A stretch of DNA of 64,000 bases, from assembly GCA_004555405.1 (NCBI GenBank), contig SFIE01000013.1, positions 1-64,000 on the forward strand. The letters are read 5' to 3'. The notes beneath the pieces were generated by a model. It saw nothing but the letters and a program-made list of their open reading frames with translations, was not told the origin of the DNA and did no database searches. Every line of letters begins with the position of its first letter. Position 1 is the first letter of the stretch. The position numbers were made by a program, and so were the translations under genes. The DNA comes from Subdoligranulum sp. (GTDB taxonomy: Bacteria; Bacillota; Clostridia; Oscillospirales; Ruminococcaceae). Below, piece after piece: positions 23,341 to 31,244 of the stretch.

Positions 23341-23557
23341 TTCTGTCCTCCTGTTCCAGGCTGGCCGCCATATTCGCGACCGCGTAAGTTACGCATTGGC
23401 CGATTACGCAGCCCATGCTGATGTTCGCGCTGCTGGCCAGCACCTTGACGAGCTGGTAGCACTCCGGGGTGAGCCGTACAACCGGCTTGGTGAGGTTTCC
23501 CTCCTGCTGGATAAATACCGGCTTTCCCTTGTCATCTTTCAGAATGAATTTGTCCAC
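23330..23557 (-). CDS. Small early phage protein, ribbon-helix-helix-like, 75 aa
   Basis: GTG start at 23557, 6 nt after AGGAGG. The segment PVVRLTPECYQLVKVLASSANISMGCVIGQCVTYAVANM has the strand-helix-helix look of a ribbon-helix-helix DNA-binding protein, so it may be an early regulator. This is a weak reading without a search. Confidence 0.7.
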   Translation of the reverse strand: MDKFILKDDKGKPVFIQQEGNLTKPVVRLTPECYQLVKVLASSANISMGCVIGQCVTYAVANMAASLEQEDRNEY

Positions 23558-23580
23558 TGTTGTCCTCCTTTTCGCTTGCT

Positions 23581-23799
23581 TTAGGGAATCTCGCTGAAGA
23601 AGTAGTTGCCTACCTCCTCGCGCGGAATCTGCAGCTCCTTGCAGATCTTCACGATCTCGTCCGCCCTCCAGGCCGAGCGCCCACCAAGCCGTGCGCCGAT
23701 CAGGTTTTTTCCCATGCCGACACGCTGGCCAAGCTCGCCGATGGTGTTTACGCCCATGTCCTCAGCGCGGCGGACTATTTTCTGATACTTGCGAATCAT
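23581..23799 (-). CDS. Helix-turn-helix regulator, 72 aa
   Basis: Cro/C1-type helix-turn-helix: MGVNTIGELGQRVGMGKNLIGARLGGRSAWRADEIVKICKELQIP covers the five-helix core (residues 15-60). GGAGG ribosome site 6 nt before ATG. Its promoter region holds a perfect copy of the GTGTGAAT/ATTCACAC operator (23842-23860), so it is probably under repressor control and could be a second early regulator. Confidence 0.8.
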   Translation of the reverse strand: MIRKYQKIVRRAEDMGVNTIGELGQRVGMGKNLIGARLGGRSAWRADEIVKICKELQIPREEVGNYFFSEIP

Positions 23800-23841
23800 G
23801 GCTGCCTCCTGTTTTGTGCCGCTTTGCCCATAAGTGCGGAT

Positions 23842-23860
23842 GTGTGAATTGTATTCACAC
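23842..23860. promoter_or_regulatory. Repressor operator, perfect palindrome
   Basis: GTGTGAAT-TGT-ATTCACAC, an 8-bp perfect inverted repeat with 3-bp spacer. It is the best of the operator-like palindromes, with relatives at 24084 and 24120. It lies between the two small helix-turn-helix genes. Confidence 0.75.
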
Positions 23861-23862
23861 TC

Positions 23863-24066
23863 TTACGCAAAAAAAATTTCGTCCCTTTCTTCTGGGGCCA
23901 GTCGGAGCAGCCTCGCCAGCGCAGTAATCTCCGAGCCTTTAAATTCGGTAAGCCCATTGATTTTATTGTACAGTCCCTCGCGAGAAATCCCCATTTGGTA
24001 GGCCAAAAAGGTAATCGATACCCCGCACGAGGCTATCTTCTGCTTCAGTAAATCAACATTTGTCAT
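23863..24066 (-). CDS. Cro-like helix-turn-helix protein, 67 aa
   Basis: Helix-turn-helix core CGVSITFLAYQMGISREGLYNKINGLTEFKGSEITALARLL at residues 14-54. It is divergent from the CI-type repressor gene, with operators in the shared 138-bp gap, so the most likely role is Cro or an anti-repressor of the lysis/lysogeny switch. First gene of the leftward early operon. Ribosome site AAAGGAGG. Confidence 0.85.
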   Translation of the reverse strand: MTNVDLLKQKIASCGVSITFLAYQMGISREGLYNKINGLTEFKGSEITALARLLRLAPEERDEIFFA

Positions 24067-24083
24067 TTTGCATCCTCCTTTCT

Positions 24084-24138
24084 GTGTGAATTTGATTCAC
24101 TACCCATGTTATACCACTTGTGTGAATCTGTGTCAACT
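24084..24138 (-). promoter_or_regulatory. Early leftward promoter with two operators
   Basis: Minus-strand -35 TTGACA (24131-24136), 17-bp spacer, -10 TATAAC (24108-24113). Operator GTGTGAAT-TTG-ATTCAC at 24084-24100 lies past the -10, and a weaker copy at 24120-24138 overlaps the -35. Binding by the repressor at either would shut the lytic operon. Confidence 0.8.
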
Positions 24139-24155
24139 ATTTTTTACAAAAATGT

Positions 24156-24183
24156 TGATTTTATTTCACCCCCATGCTATAGT
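24156..24183 (+). promoter_or_regulatory. Repressor maintenance promoter
   Basis: TTGATT, a 16-bp spacer and TATAGT, 22 bp before the repressor start. A weak operator-like GTTGATT/ATTTCAC sequence overlaps it, which allows self-regulation. Confidence 0.6.
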
Positions 24184-24204
24184 GTATTCAAGGAGATGGT
24201 AGCT

Positions 24205-24840
24205 ATGTTAGATGTTTATAGAAAAATCAAATCCCTGCGGCTTGACCTTGGGATGTCGCAAGGGGAGCTGGCTAAAAAGACCGGCTATAACGACCGGTCC
24301 TCTATCGCCAAAATTGAAGCAGGCAAGGTAGACCTGACACAGTCTAAAATCGTGGCTTTTGCGAAAGCGCTTAACACTACGCCCGGCTATTTAATGGGCT
24401 GGAAACCGGCGGGCGAGTCTTCCCCCGCGCCAATCCCGCCGGGCTTTGAGCCCTTGCCTAAAATGGTCAAGCGTCCTCTGATCGGCGATATCGCCTGCGG
24501 CGAACCGATCACTGCTGAGCAGAATGTGCAGGACATGGTGGATGTGCCCGAAGGCATCTCCTGCGATTTTTGCCTACGCTGCCATGGTGACAGCATGATC
24601 GATACCGGTATCCATGATAACGATGTGGTGTATATCAAAATTCAGCCTACGGTGGATGACGGCGAAATAGCCGCTGTGCGTATTGGCGATGAGGCCACCC
24701 TCAAGCGTGTATACTACGATGGCAGCACCATCACACTGGTGCCTGCAAACAGCGCATACCGGCCTCACTCCTACTCCGGCCCGGAGCTGGAGGATATACA
24801 GATCGAAGGCAAGGCCGTGGGCTACACCCATTGGTTTTGA
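24205..24840 (+). CDS. CI-type repressor, XRE domain plus S24/LexA peptidase
   Basis: 211 residues from ATG 24205 (AGGAG 9 nt upstream; longer in-frame starts lie inside the promoter). The N-terminal helix-turn-helix (LRLDLGMSQGELAKKTGYNDRSSIAKIEAG, 11-40) is followed by a LexA-like autopeptidase with catalytic Ser130 (CHGDSMIDTG) and Lys167 (TLKRV). A probable cleavage bond is Cys98-Gly99 in IACGEPI. So it keeps lysogeny and is likely destroyed after RecA activation by DNA damage. Divergent from the Cro-like gene. Confidence 0.95.
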   Translation: MLDVYRKIKSLRLDLGMSQGELAKKTGYNDRSSIAKIEAGKVDLTQSKIVAFAKALNTTPGYLMGWKPAGESSPAPIPPGFEPLPKMVKRPLIGDIACGEPITAEQNVQDMVDVPEGISCDFCLRCHGDSMIDTGIHDNDVVYIKIQPTVDDGEIAAVRIGDEATLKRVYYDGSTITLVPANSAYRPHSYSGPELEDIQIEGKAVGYTHWF

Positions 24841-24841
24841 T

Positions 24842-24882
24842 AAAAAAAAAAACGCCCCCGGTGCGGCAACACCGAGAGCGTC
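24842..24882 (-). terminator. Possible leftward terminator between repressor and integrase
   Basis: On the minus strand an imperfect hairpin (ACGC...CGGTG / CACCG...GCGT) is followed directly by 11 T. It would stop transcription entering the repressor gene from the right. It is not a good terminator for the + strand repressor. Confidence 0.5.
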
Positions 24883-24983
24883 AAATGAACAGCCTACCCT
24901 CGAAGGGCAGTACTACTCCACAAAGGTATTGTACCACTTCCCGGGTAGGCTTGGCAAGCTGTACCCTGTAGGAGGTGGACACG

Positions 24984-26123
24984 ATGACGAAAAGAACAAA
25001 TACGGCCACACAGATCAATGGGCGCTGGATGATCAAAGTGCAGAAGAACGGTGCGCGCAGAACATTTTATAGCTCTAAGCCAGGCCGTGCCGGGCTCCGT
25101 GAAGCTAACGCCAAAGCCGACGCATGGCTGGACGGCGACATTACCGATCAGCGCTCACGCGTGCGGCAGCTGTGGCCGGATTATCTGGCTGATGTGGAAG
25201 CCCGCAGCGGGTACTCTAATTACCGCCAGATCAAAAGCATTGGAGAGGCTTATGTGCTGCCGTTGCTTGGCAGCCGCGTGGTGGCGGACCTTACGGTTGG
25301 CGACCTGCAATCGCTGGTAAACAAAGCCTACAAGCACGGCGCGTACAATAGCACCGGCACCCGCCCTTTGCGATCGGGTGAGACCCTCAGCCGTAAAACC
25401 CTAAAGAACTTAGTCTTTGTGCTGAAGAACTTTTTAAAATATTGCCGCGTGATAGCCCATGCCACTACGCTGAACCCAGAAACACTGTGCGTACCCTCCG
25501 GCAGTCGGCTCAACGAAAAGCACATCCTGCAGCCTGAGGCACTGCAGACGCTCTTTGACTCTGACCTTACCACTTTCCGCGGCAAGCCCCGCCGGGATGA
25601 GCTTATACACGCTTACCGGCTGGCCGTGCTTACAGGCCTGCGCCCGGGTGAGCTGATCGGGCTGCGGTGGGGGGATATCACCCCCAACGACACCAGCCTG
25701 CACCTGCGCCGGGCAATCAATATCCACGGAGAGGAAACCCACGGCAAAAACGAGAATGCCGTTCGCGCGGTGCCTCTCACTGCCTACAGCCGCAGCGTGA
25801 TTGCAGCACAGCGCGCGCATACACTGGCAGAGGGCTGCTGTGTGACGGCTAATGAGCCGGTGTTTGATATCAGCTGCGAGCAGACTTTTCTGAAGCGCTG
25901 GTACCGGTACTGTGCCGCGAACGATATTGACAAAGTGACCTTGTATGAGCTCCGGCATACCTTTGTCAGCATAGCCAGCCTGCTGCCTGTCGGTGAGGTG
26001 AAGGGCATTGTGGGCCACAGCCGTAACATGGATACTTTCGGCGTGTACGGCCACCGGGTGAAAGCCTATGATCAGGTGCTCTCCGACGATCTGTACGAGG
26101 TGTTTGAGCGCCTGCTCGGCTGA
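24984..26123 (+). CDS. Phage integrase, tyrosine recombinase
   Basis: 379 residues from ATG 24984 (GGAGGT 7 nt upstream, better than GTG 24975). N-terminal arm-binding region, a core-binding SAM-like domain about 55-160, and a catalytic domain with Arg220 (TGLRPGE), the box II pattern YELRHTF with Arg324, His345 (VGHS) and nucleophile Tyr355 (FGVYGH). The first His of the usual H-x-x-R is Glu here, a tolerated variant. It would recombine phage and host DNA at the tRNA 3' end located 134 bp downstream. Confidence 0.97.
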   Translation: MTKRTNTATQINGRWMIKVQKNGARRTFYSSKPGRAGLREANAKADAWLDGDITDQRSRVRQLWPDYLADVEARSGYSNYRQIKSIGEAYVLPLLGSRVVADLTVGDLQSLVNKAYKHGAYNSTGTRPLRSGETLSRKTLKNLVFVLKNFLKYCRVIAHATTLNPETLCVPSGSRLNEKHILQPEALQTLFDSDLTTFRGKPRRDELIHAYRLAVLTGLRPGELIGLRWGDITPNDTSLHLRRAINIHGEETHGKNENAVRAVPLTAYSRSVIAAQRAHTLAEGCCVTANEPVFDISCEQTFLKRWYRYCAANDIDKVTLYELRHTFVSIASLLPVGEVKGIVGHSRNMDTFGVYGHRVKAYDQVLSDDLYEVFERLLG

Positions 26124-26256
26124 ACCCACTTTTGAACCCACTTTGTGTCCTTGTTTTGCGTGATTGCTCTTTTATAATCTTGCTGCCTCTCCTAAATAAC
26201 CGCTACAAATCAATGATTTTCGTGGTTTCCGCAGCATTACAGGGAAGCGTTGCGAC

Positions 26257-26281
26257 GGTTCAAATCCCTTCATCCGCACCA
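26257..26281 (+). other. Attachment site attR, tRNA 3' end remnant
   Basis: 25 bp reading T-loop GGTTCAAATCC, acceptor 3' strand CATCCGC, then ACCA: the 3' end of a tRNA, with no tRNA body upstream. The implied acceptor 5' strand, GCGGATG, suggests a tRNA-Leu. The T-stem 5' half in the phage side (GACGG) has one mismatch, as expected at a recombination border. The whole tRNA should stand at the other prophage end, left of the window. Confidence 0.8.
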
Positions 26282-26282
26282 A

Positions 26283-26325
26283 CGAAGAAGCTCCAAGCTT
26301 AAGCTTGGAGCTTCTTCGTTTATTT
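26283..26325 (+). terminator. Host tRNA terminator stranded by the prophage
   Basis: A perfect 18-bp palindromic stem from 26283 to 26318 (CGAAGAAGCTCCAAGCTT and its complement) and TTTATTT. It lies 2 bp after the tRNA CCA end, so it was the tRNA gene's own terminator. Confidence 0.85.
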
Positions 26326-26670
26326 ACAGTAAAAGCGGCAAGGATATACCCCTGCTTCGGGTGTCCCTGCCTCCTTTTCGATAACTCTATTTTTTCTGCC
26401 TATTCTGTCCGCCGCCAGCTTCACCCCACCGAATAGCGCAAAATCGTTTTGAGCCTGCTTTTGGGGGGTGCGTTTTGCACCGAAACCAGCTTTTCTGCCT
26501 TGACCTGTGCGTTCAGCGAAAATCCGGCCGGGGCCGTGCATCGCCCCTTTTCTAATAAGAAATATACGATTTTGAATAACCGGCTGCCCTGCATATCATC
26601 ACCCCGGTTTTATTATACCGCAAAAACAAGACAAAAAGTGTCATGTTTTTACACATATAATAGCCAAGCA
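26326..26670. other. Intergenic host sequence, no supported gene
   Basis: About 345 bp between the stranded tRNA terminator and the terminator of the two-component operon. A 73-codon minus-strand frame (26320-26541) exists, but I see no ribosome site or family. Near 26620-26660 it turns AT-rich (TTTTTACACATATAATAG) and could hold a promoter, with no gene to match. Confidence 0.5.
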
Positions 26671-26714
26671 CGCCCGGCACGGGAAGCTTCTCCGTGCTGG
26701 GCGCGTTTTTCCTT
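26671..26714. terminator. Terminator at the end of the two-component operon
   Basis: A 12-bp stem (CGCCCGGCACGG with CCGTGCTGGGCG, one G-T), followed on the + strand by TTTTTCCTTTTT. It begins 2 bp after the last gene of the leftward operon. The U-run favours rightward termination, while the hairpin may protect the leftward mRNA end. Confidence 0.65.
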
Positions 26715-26715
26715 T

Positions 26716-27471
26716 TTATACTGCTTCACAAATGCTCTGCCAGGTTTGCGGCAGCATGCTGCTGGCCGCAAGCGTAATGCTGTAGCCGCTGCCGCACACA
26801 AGATACACCTGCGCAGCCTCGCTGTAAGCGCTCAGTGCCCGGGCTGCACCGGCAGGGGTGTGCAGCCGCCAGTCGGTAAAGCCCTGCACCCCGGCCAGTC
26901 CGGCATAGGCCTGAAGCTGCTCTTCGCTGTAGGCTTCGGCCATAAGCTGCCCGCCGTTTTGGTAGTTAAAATACACAATGCCGTTTTCCCCTGTCAAAAT
27001 CAGGCAGAGCACGGCCTGCTGCCCGCTCAAAGGCTCCTGCGCTTTGCTCTCGATCTGTATAAGCCCGCCGGGCGCTGTGTAAGTCTGCCTGTCGGCATTT
27101 TCGCTATTCTGCAAAAGGGCCTCGGCCTTTGGCAGGTCGCTTTGCGGCAAAAGCCCGGCTTCGGCCAGCCTTTGCAGGGCGTTTTGGGCTCTCTGCAGGC
27201 TTTCTTCGCTTACGGGCACGCTCTGCCAGCCGCCGCTTTGCCAGCTTTCAAAGCCTATATCAACGCCGGTGATATGCAAACTGTCATACAGCACACAGGC
27301 CGTATGGTTCTGCACGGCCTGCGCCCCCAGCCCGGCCGCGGCGGTCTGCGTATGCGGCCCGGCCAGCAGGGCCTTATCCCAGGCGGCAAACACGCCAAAC
27401 GGCAGCAAAAGCCCGATCAGCACGATGGCTGCGCACAGTGCCAAAAAGCGGTTTTCCTGTTTTTTATTCAT
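26716..27471 (-). CDS. Membrane-anchored hypothetical protein of the two-component operon
   Basis: 251 residues from ATG 27471, which overlaps the kinase stop by 8 bp. One N-terminal membrane segment (FLALCAAIVLIGLLLPFGVFA) and an extracytoplasmic domain with SLHITGVDIGFESWQSGGW, GGLIQIESKAQEPLSGQQAVLCLILTGENGIVYFNYQNGG and GFTDWRLHTPAGAARAL. No family recognised. Coupling to the kinase suggests an accessory sensor or a signal-modifying protein acting outside the membrane. Confidence 0.8.
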   Translation of the reverse strand: MNKKQENRFLALCAAIVLIGLLLPFGVFAAWDKALLAGPHTQTAAAGLGAQAVQNHTACVLYDSLHITGVDIGFESWQSGGWQSVPVSEESLQRAQNALQRLAEAGLLPQSDLPKAEALLQNSENADRQTYTAPGGLIQIESKAQEPLSGQQAVLCLILTGENGIVYFNYQNGGQLMAEAYSEEQLQAYAGLAGVQGFTDWRLHTPAGAARALSAYSEAAQVYLVCGSGYSITLAASSMLPQTWQSICEAV

Positions 27472-28903
27472 CGGCGGCCTCCTCCCTGTCTGCACTTTCT
27501 GCCCGTGGCAGGGCCAGGCTCACGCAGGTGCCCTGCTTTTCGCGGCTCTGTATTTTCAGTTCGGTGCCGTGCGCCGCCGCGATCTTGGCACACAGCGCAA
27601 GGCCAATGCCGCTGCCGCCGTTTGCGTGGCTGCGCGATTTATCCACCATATAAAAGGCTTCGGTCACGCGGGGCAGATCCTTTGCCGGAATACCGCAGCC
27701 ATTGTCCTGCACCGAAAGCACCACTCTGCCGTTTTCGCTCTCGCTTTTTACCAGTATCTCTGCACCGGGCGCGCCTTTGCAGGCGGCCTGTGCATTCAAG
27801 ATCAGGTTGCGCAAAAGGTCGGCCATCAGTGCTTTGTCAGCCTGTACCGTTCTGCCTGCCGCTTCTATGCGTGGCTCAGGCTCTGCGGCCTGCGGCAAGC
27901 TGCGCAGCGCCTCAGCAAAAAGGGTGCTGTCGCTCACCGGCTGCTTGTTCAGTTCGGCGTTTTCGCCCAGCTTCAGCAGCGCCGTCAGGCTGCGGCTCAG
28001 TGCTTCCAGCCGCCGGGTCTCGTGAAAAATATAATTGGCGGCCTCACGGTTCAGCGCGGGGTCATCCGGCTGCGCCCGCACCAGATCGGCATAGCCCAGC
28101 ATGGCGGTCATGGGGGTTTTCACCTCGTGGGTAAAGGCTGCGATAAAATCGTTCTGGCGGCAGATGGTCTCAGCCAGCTGCCGTTTTTTGGCCTGCACGG
28201 CCTCGGCCATGGCATCAAAGCTGCGGCTGAGCCCGGCCAGTTCGTCCCGTCCCGGCAGCGCCGTGCGCTGGGCGTAGTTTCCCTCGGCAATGCTTTGGCT
28301 GGCCGCTTGCAGCACGGTGAGCGGCCTTGTTACGCTGCGGCTGAACTGCCAGGCCGCCGCACCGCCCGCCGCCATGACCAGGGCAAACGCCGCCAGCCAT
28401 GCGCGCAGCTGGGCATCACGCGCGGCAAACACTCCGCTCACATCGGCGGCACTCAAAAGGCTTATCTGCACACCCGGCACCTCCAGCGGGCGCGCCGTCA
28501 GCAGATACCACCGGCCGCCCGCTTTTTGCAGCTGCCAGCTTTCGGGCCCGGTCTGCACTGCCTGCTGCTTTATGCTTGTCGGCAGCTCTGCGGGCAAGTC
28601 AGAATACAGCGGCTGCGAGCCGTTCAGCCACAGTGCCAGGCTGCTGCCCTCGGTCTGTTCGGCATATTGGCGGGCCGCCCCGGCCAGCACCGAAAGCGGC
28701 GGTGTGCCGTTCTGGGCCTCTTCGACGGCAAAAATATTCTGCAAAACGGCATATGCCTGGCCCGACTGGTGGGTTTGCAGCGCCGTTCGGGCCGCTTCCA
28801 GCCCGGCCGAAAAGCTCTGCCCGATCAGCATAAGGCTTGCCGCGCACAGCGCCCCGGCCAAAAGCGCTGTACACCCGGCTGCCAGCTTGGCAGAAAATCT
28901 CAT
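27464..28903 (-). CDS. Sensor histidine kinase
   Basis: 479 residues: membrane segment near 7-28, an extracytoplasmic sensor of about 135 residues, second membrane segment near 167-186, HAMP (to about 240), HisKA with phospho-acceptor His259 in FTHEVKTP, and HATPase with LLRNLILNAQAA, VQDNGCGIPAKDL and GGSGIGLALC. It should phosphorylate the OmpR-type regulator encoded two genes upstream. The signal is unknown. Confidence 0.95.
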   Translation of the reverse strand: MRFSAKLAAGCTALLAGALCAASLMLIGQSFSAGLEAARTALQTHQSGQAYAVLQNIFAVEEAQNGTPPLSVLAGAARQYAEQTEGSSLALWLNGSQPLYSDLPAELPTSIKQQAVQTGPESWQLQKAGGRWYLLTARPLEVPGVQISLLSAADVSGVFAARDAQLRAWLAAFALVMAAGGAAAWQFSRSVTRPLTVLQAASQSIAEGNYAQRTALPGRDELAGLSRSFDAMAEAVQAKKRQLAETICRQNDFIAAFTHEVKTPMTAMLGYADLVRAQPDDPALNREAANYIFHETRRLEALSRSLTALLKLGENAELNKQPVSDSTLFAEALRSLPQAAEPEPRIEAAGRTVQADKALMADLLRNLILNAQAACKGAPGAEILVKSESENGRVVLSVQDNGCGIPAKDLPRVTEAFYMVDKSRSHANGGSGIGLALCAKIAAAHGTELKIQSREKQGTCVSLALPRAESADREEAADE

Positions 28904-28939
28904 AGCACGCTCCTTTCTTATATACCCTTTAAGGCTTTC

Positions 28940-30301
28940 TTAATCATAAAAATCTGTGCCCAGCAGAGTTGCTGCCTTCCAGTCGGCATTTCCGGCCAGA
29001 TAGTCTTCTACCTTGGCAAAGCCGTAAATGCCGTTTCCGCTCTGGGCTGTGTAGGGCACGCCGTCCGAGCCGATCACCTGGCGGTTATAAATCTCTTCTC
29101 TGATGTGGGCAAACACCCAAACATCGTTGTGGGCAGCCATTCTCGGGCTTTGCGGGGTTACACTGTCTTTATACCAGGTGATCGGCTGCATACGCGTTTC
29201 GCCGGTTTCATAGTTCAAAAGGTAGGCCGTATACTGCCCGTTTTCCTGGATCTTCACGGTCTGCCATGCGCCGATGCTCTCGATCGAATAATCGGCTCTC
29301 ACCGCGCCGGGCAGTTCCAGTTGGCGGGTGGAGGTCTCGCCGCTCTGCAGGTCAAATTCCGTCAGTTCTCCGCTTTCGCTCAAAAAGCGGGCCATGCTGC
29401 CCTGCACCTGGCACTGGATCCCCTGCCCGGCCTCCCAGGTAAACGGGGTCTCGCTCATTTCACCTGCCGTGCTCAGCAGCCACAACTTTTCCTGCACCTT
29501 ATTCGCCTTGGCATCTTCCTCCTGCAGCCAGGCACGCAGTTCTTCCTCGGTGGCCGCATCGCCTTTTGGAATCAGCGGGTTTTCGGGGCGGCTGGCAGTC
29601 TCACGCACCAAAAGCTGGTCCTGCCAGCAGCCGATCACGCGGTATTCCTCTACCCCCTCGGGCAGGCTTGTTTCATAAACCGTTTTTACGCCATTCTCGT
29701 TTACGCATAATACGCGGAAGCGCTTTTGGCTGTAATTGGCATCCTCTATATACAGGCTGCTGCCGTCACTGTAAACGATGTCGAGCATGCTCATATCCGG
29801 CAGCTCGTTTCCCTCTGCCATGCGGATGCGGTTTTCGCCGTTTGCATCGGTCCTGTCGATATAAGCGCCCTCACTGTTATTGTAGCGCCCATCTATAAAC
29901 CAATACACCTGGCTGCCATCTGCCGCCGCATAGCGGCTGGGCACGCAGCCGTTTGCGATCTGCGCCAGATACGCAGGGCAGCTTTCGGCATTGTGCGCAC
30001 AGTTTGCCCGGCTGCACAGCACGCTCTGCTCGCCGCTTTCGGGGTCGATCTTGGTCATAAAATATTTTCCCGCGTCGTTCACATTCATCACGGCATAGGC
30101 GGCACTTTCGTTCATGGTTGCATAGCGGCACATATTGATACGATGCAGTGGTGCGCCCTGCTGCCTTTGCGGTGCCGCCGCAGCGCTTGCGGCGGGCTCT
30201 TCTGCCGGGGCGGTCATGGGCTGCTGCGAGTTGGTGGCACCTGCGCAGGCCGTGAGCAGTGCGGTAGCCAGCAGTGTGCTAAAAAGTTTCAGCTTTTTCA
30301 T
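28940..30301 (-). CDS. Lipoprotein with beta-propeller-like repeats
   Basis: 453 residues. Lipobox LLTACAG at about 16-21 predicts lipidation on the Cys and attachment to the outer membrane face. After a Ala/Pro/Gln linker the domain shows repeated strand motifs, each with a G-x-x-x-Y/W pattern (QVYWFIDGRYNN, SSLYIEDANYSQKRFRV, YTAYLLNYETGETRM), plus a Cys pair CSRANCAHNAESCP. This resembles propeller lipoproteins found beside Firmicutes two-component systems. It lies between the regulator and kinase genes, so it likely helps sense the signal. Confidence 0.85.
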   Translation of the reverse strand: MKKLKLFSTLLATALLTACAGATNSQQPMTAPAEEPAASAAAAPQRQQGAPLHRINMCRYATMNESAAYAVMNVNDAGKYFMTKIDPESGEQSVLCSRANCAHNAESCPAYLAQIANGCVPSRYAAADGSQVYWFIDGRYNNSEGAYIDRTDANGENRIRMAEGNELPDMSMLDIVYSDGSSLYIEDANYSQKRFRVLCVNENGVKTVYETSLPEGVEEYRVIGCWQDQLLVRETASRPENPLIPKGDAATEEELRAWLQEEDAKANKVQEKLWLLSTAGEMSETPFTWEAGQGIQCQVQGSMARFLSESGELTEFDLQSGETSTRQLELPGAVRADYSIESIGAWQTVKIQENGQYTAYLLNYETGETRMQPITWYKDSVTPQSPRMAAHNDVWVFAHIREEIYNRQVIGSDGVPYTAQSGNGIYGFAKVEDYLAGNADWKAATLLGTDFYD

Positions 30302-30387
30302 AAAACAAAGCTCCTTTCGCTTTTGTGTTGGCCACAGTATAGCCTGCCCATGTTTCCGGCGTGTGACATAAAGCGTGCGATATAAAA

Positions 30388-31044
30388 TTATTCTTTTTCG
30401 AGCATATATCCCACCTGCCGCACAGCGTGCAGCTTATCGCCCAGGTCCAGCTTTTTGCGCAGGCGGGTGATATGGGTATCCAGCGTGCGGGTATCCAGGC
30501 TCATATCATCGCCCCACAGCGTTTCATACAGGTAGTCGCGATACAGCGCCGTGCCCCGGCCGCGCAAAAGCAGCAACAGCAGCTCGTATTCCTTGCAGGT
30601 CAGTTTGATCTCCTGCCCGGCGCGCGTTACGCGGCAGGCGGCCGTATCCACCGTGCAGCCCCACAGCGAATACTGCACCGTGGCGCGGCCTGTGCGGCGC
30701 AAAACAGCCTCTACCCGGGCGGTAAGCTCTGCCGGGGCAAACGGCTTTACAATATAGTCATCGGCCCCGCTATGCAGCCCGCGCACCCGCTCTGAAACCG
30801 CATCCTTTGCCGTAACAAAAATGCTGGGCGTGCCCGTGGGGCGAATGTATTCCAGTAGGTCGTAGCCGTCGATCTTTGGCATCATCACATCCAGCAGCAC
30901 CAGGTCGTAGCGGTTCTGCTGGATCAGATCGGCAGCCTTTTCGCTGCTGGTCACAGCCTGGCAGGTATAGCCCGCCGCCGTAAGCACGCGGCTGATCAGC
31001 GCCGCAATGGCCGGTTCATCGTCCACGATCAAAATAGGCAGCAT
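30388..31044 (-). CDS. OmpR-family response regulator
   Basis: 218 residues. The receiver domain has acidic pocket DDE at 8-10, phosphorylated Asp52 in LLDVMMP and conserved Lys near 104 (VKPF). The C-terminal winged helix ends TRTLDTHITRLRKKLDLGDKLHAVRQVGYMLE. First gene of the leftward operon regulator / lipoprotein / kinase / membrane protein. Ribosome site AAAGGAGG. A minus-strand TATAAT at 31081-31086 is a likely -10. Confidence 0.96.
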   Translation of the reverse strand: MLPILIVDDEPAIAALISRVLTAAGYTCQAVTSSEKAADLIQQNRYDLVLLDVMMPKIDGYDLLEYIRPTGTPSIFVTAKDAVSERVRGLHSGADDYIVKPFAPAELTARVEAVLRRTGRATVQYSLWGCTVDTAACRVTRAGQEIKLTCKEYELLLLLLRGRGTALYRDYLYETLWGDDMSLDTRTLDTHITRLRKKLDLGDKLHAVRQVGYMLEKE

Positions 31045-31192
31045 ACAGCCAGCCTCCTTTTATTTTTTCGTTTTCTTCTTATTATAATAGCGCAATGTTT
31101 CCGGTTTGAAAAATCGTTTTGCCTTATCCGCAAAAGCCTGCATAATCCCCCTGCTTTTATTAACAATCACCCGCTCTGTTTGCATTCGGCTG

Positions 31193-31201
31193 TGCTATAA
31201 T
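31193..31201 (+). promoter_or_regulatory. Extended -10 promoter of the MoxR operon
   Basis: TG-C-TATAAT (TG at 31193-31194, TATAAT at 31196-31201), 44 bp before the ATPase start. No good -35 is visible, as is common for extended -10 promoters. Confidence 0.6.
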
Positions 31202-31244
31202 AAGGCTGCAAAATATTTCTGCAAAGGTAAGGAAGTGTTCCTTT

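Noticed and set aside
24841..24900. Rightward terminator for the repressor gene
   Set aside because: The A-run precedes the hairpin on the + strand and there is no T-run after it. The element fits the minus strand only.
26221..26281. A complete tRNA gene at the integrase end
   Set aside because: Only the T-loop, acceptor 3' strand and CCA are present. No D-arm, anticodon arm or acceptor 5' strand is found upstream.
26320..26541. 73-codon minus-strand open frame near the prophage border
   Set aside because: No ribosome site, no family recognised, and the frame covers the stranded tRNA terminator flank. Kept as non-coding.
26449..29710. Long + strand open frames opposite the two-component operon
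   Set aside because: They mirror strong minus-strand genes with clear domains (kinase, lipoprotein), are rich in Arg, Pro, Ala, Cys and His, and lack start signals.
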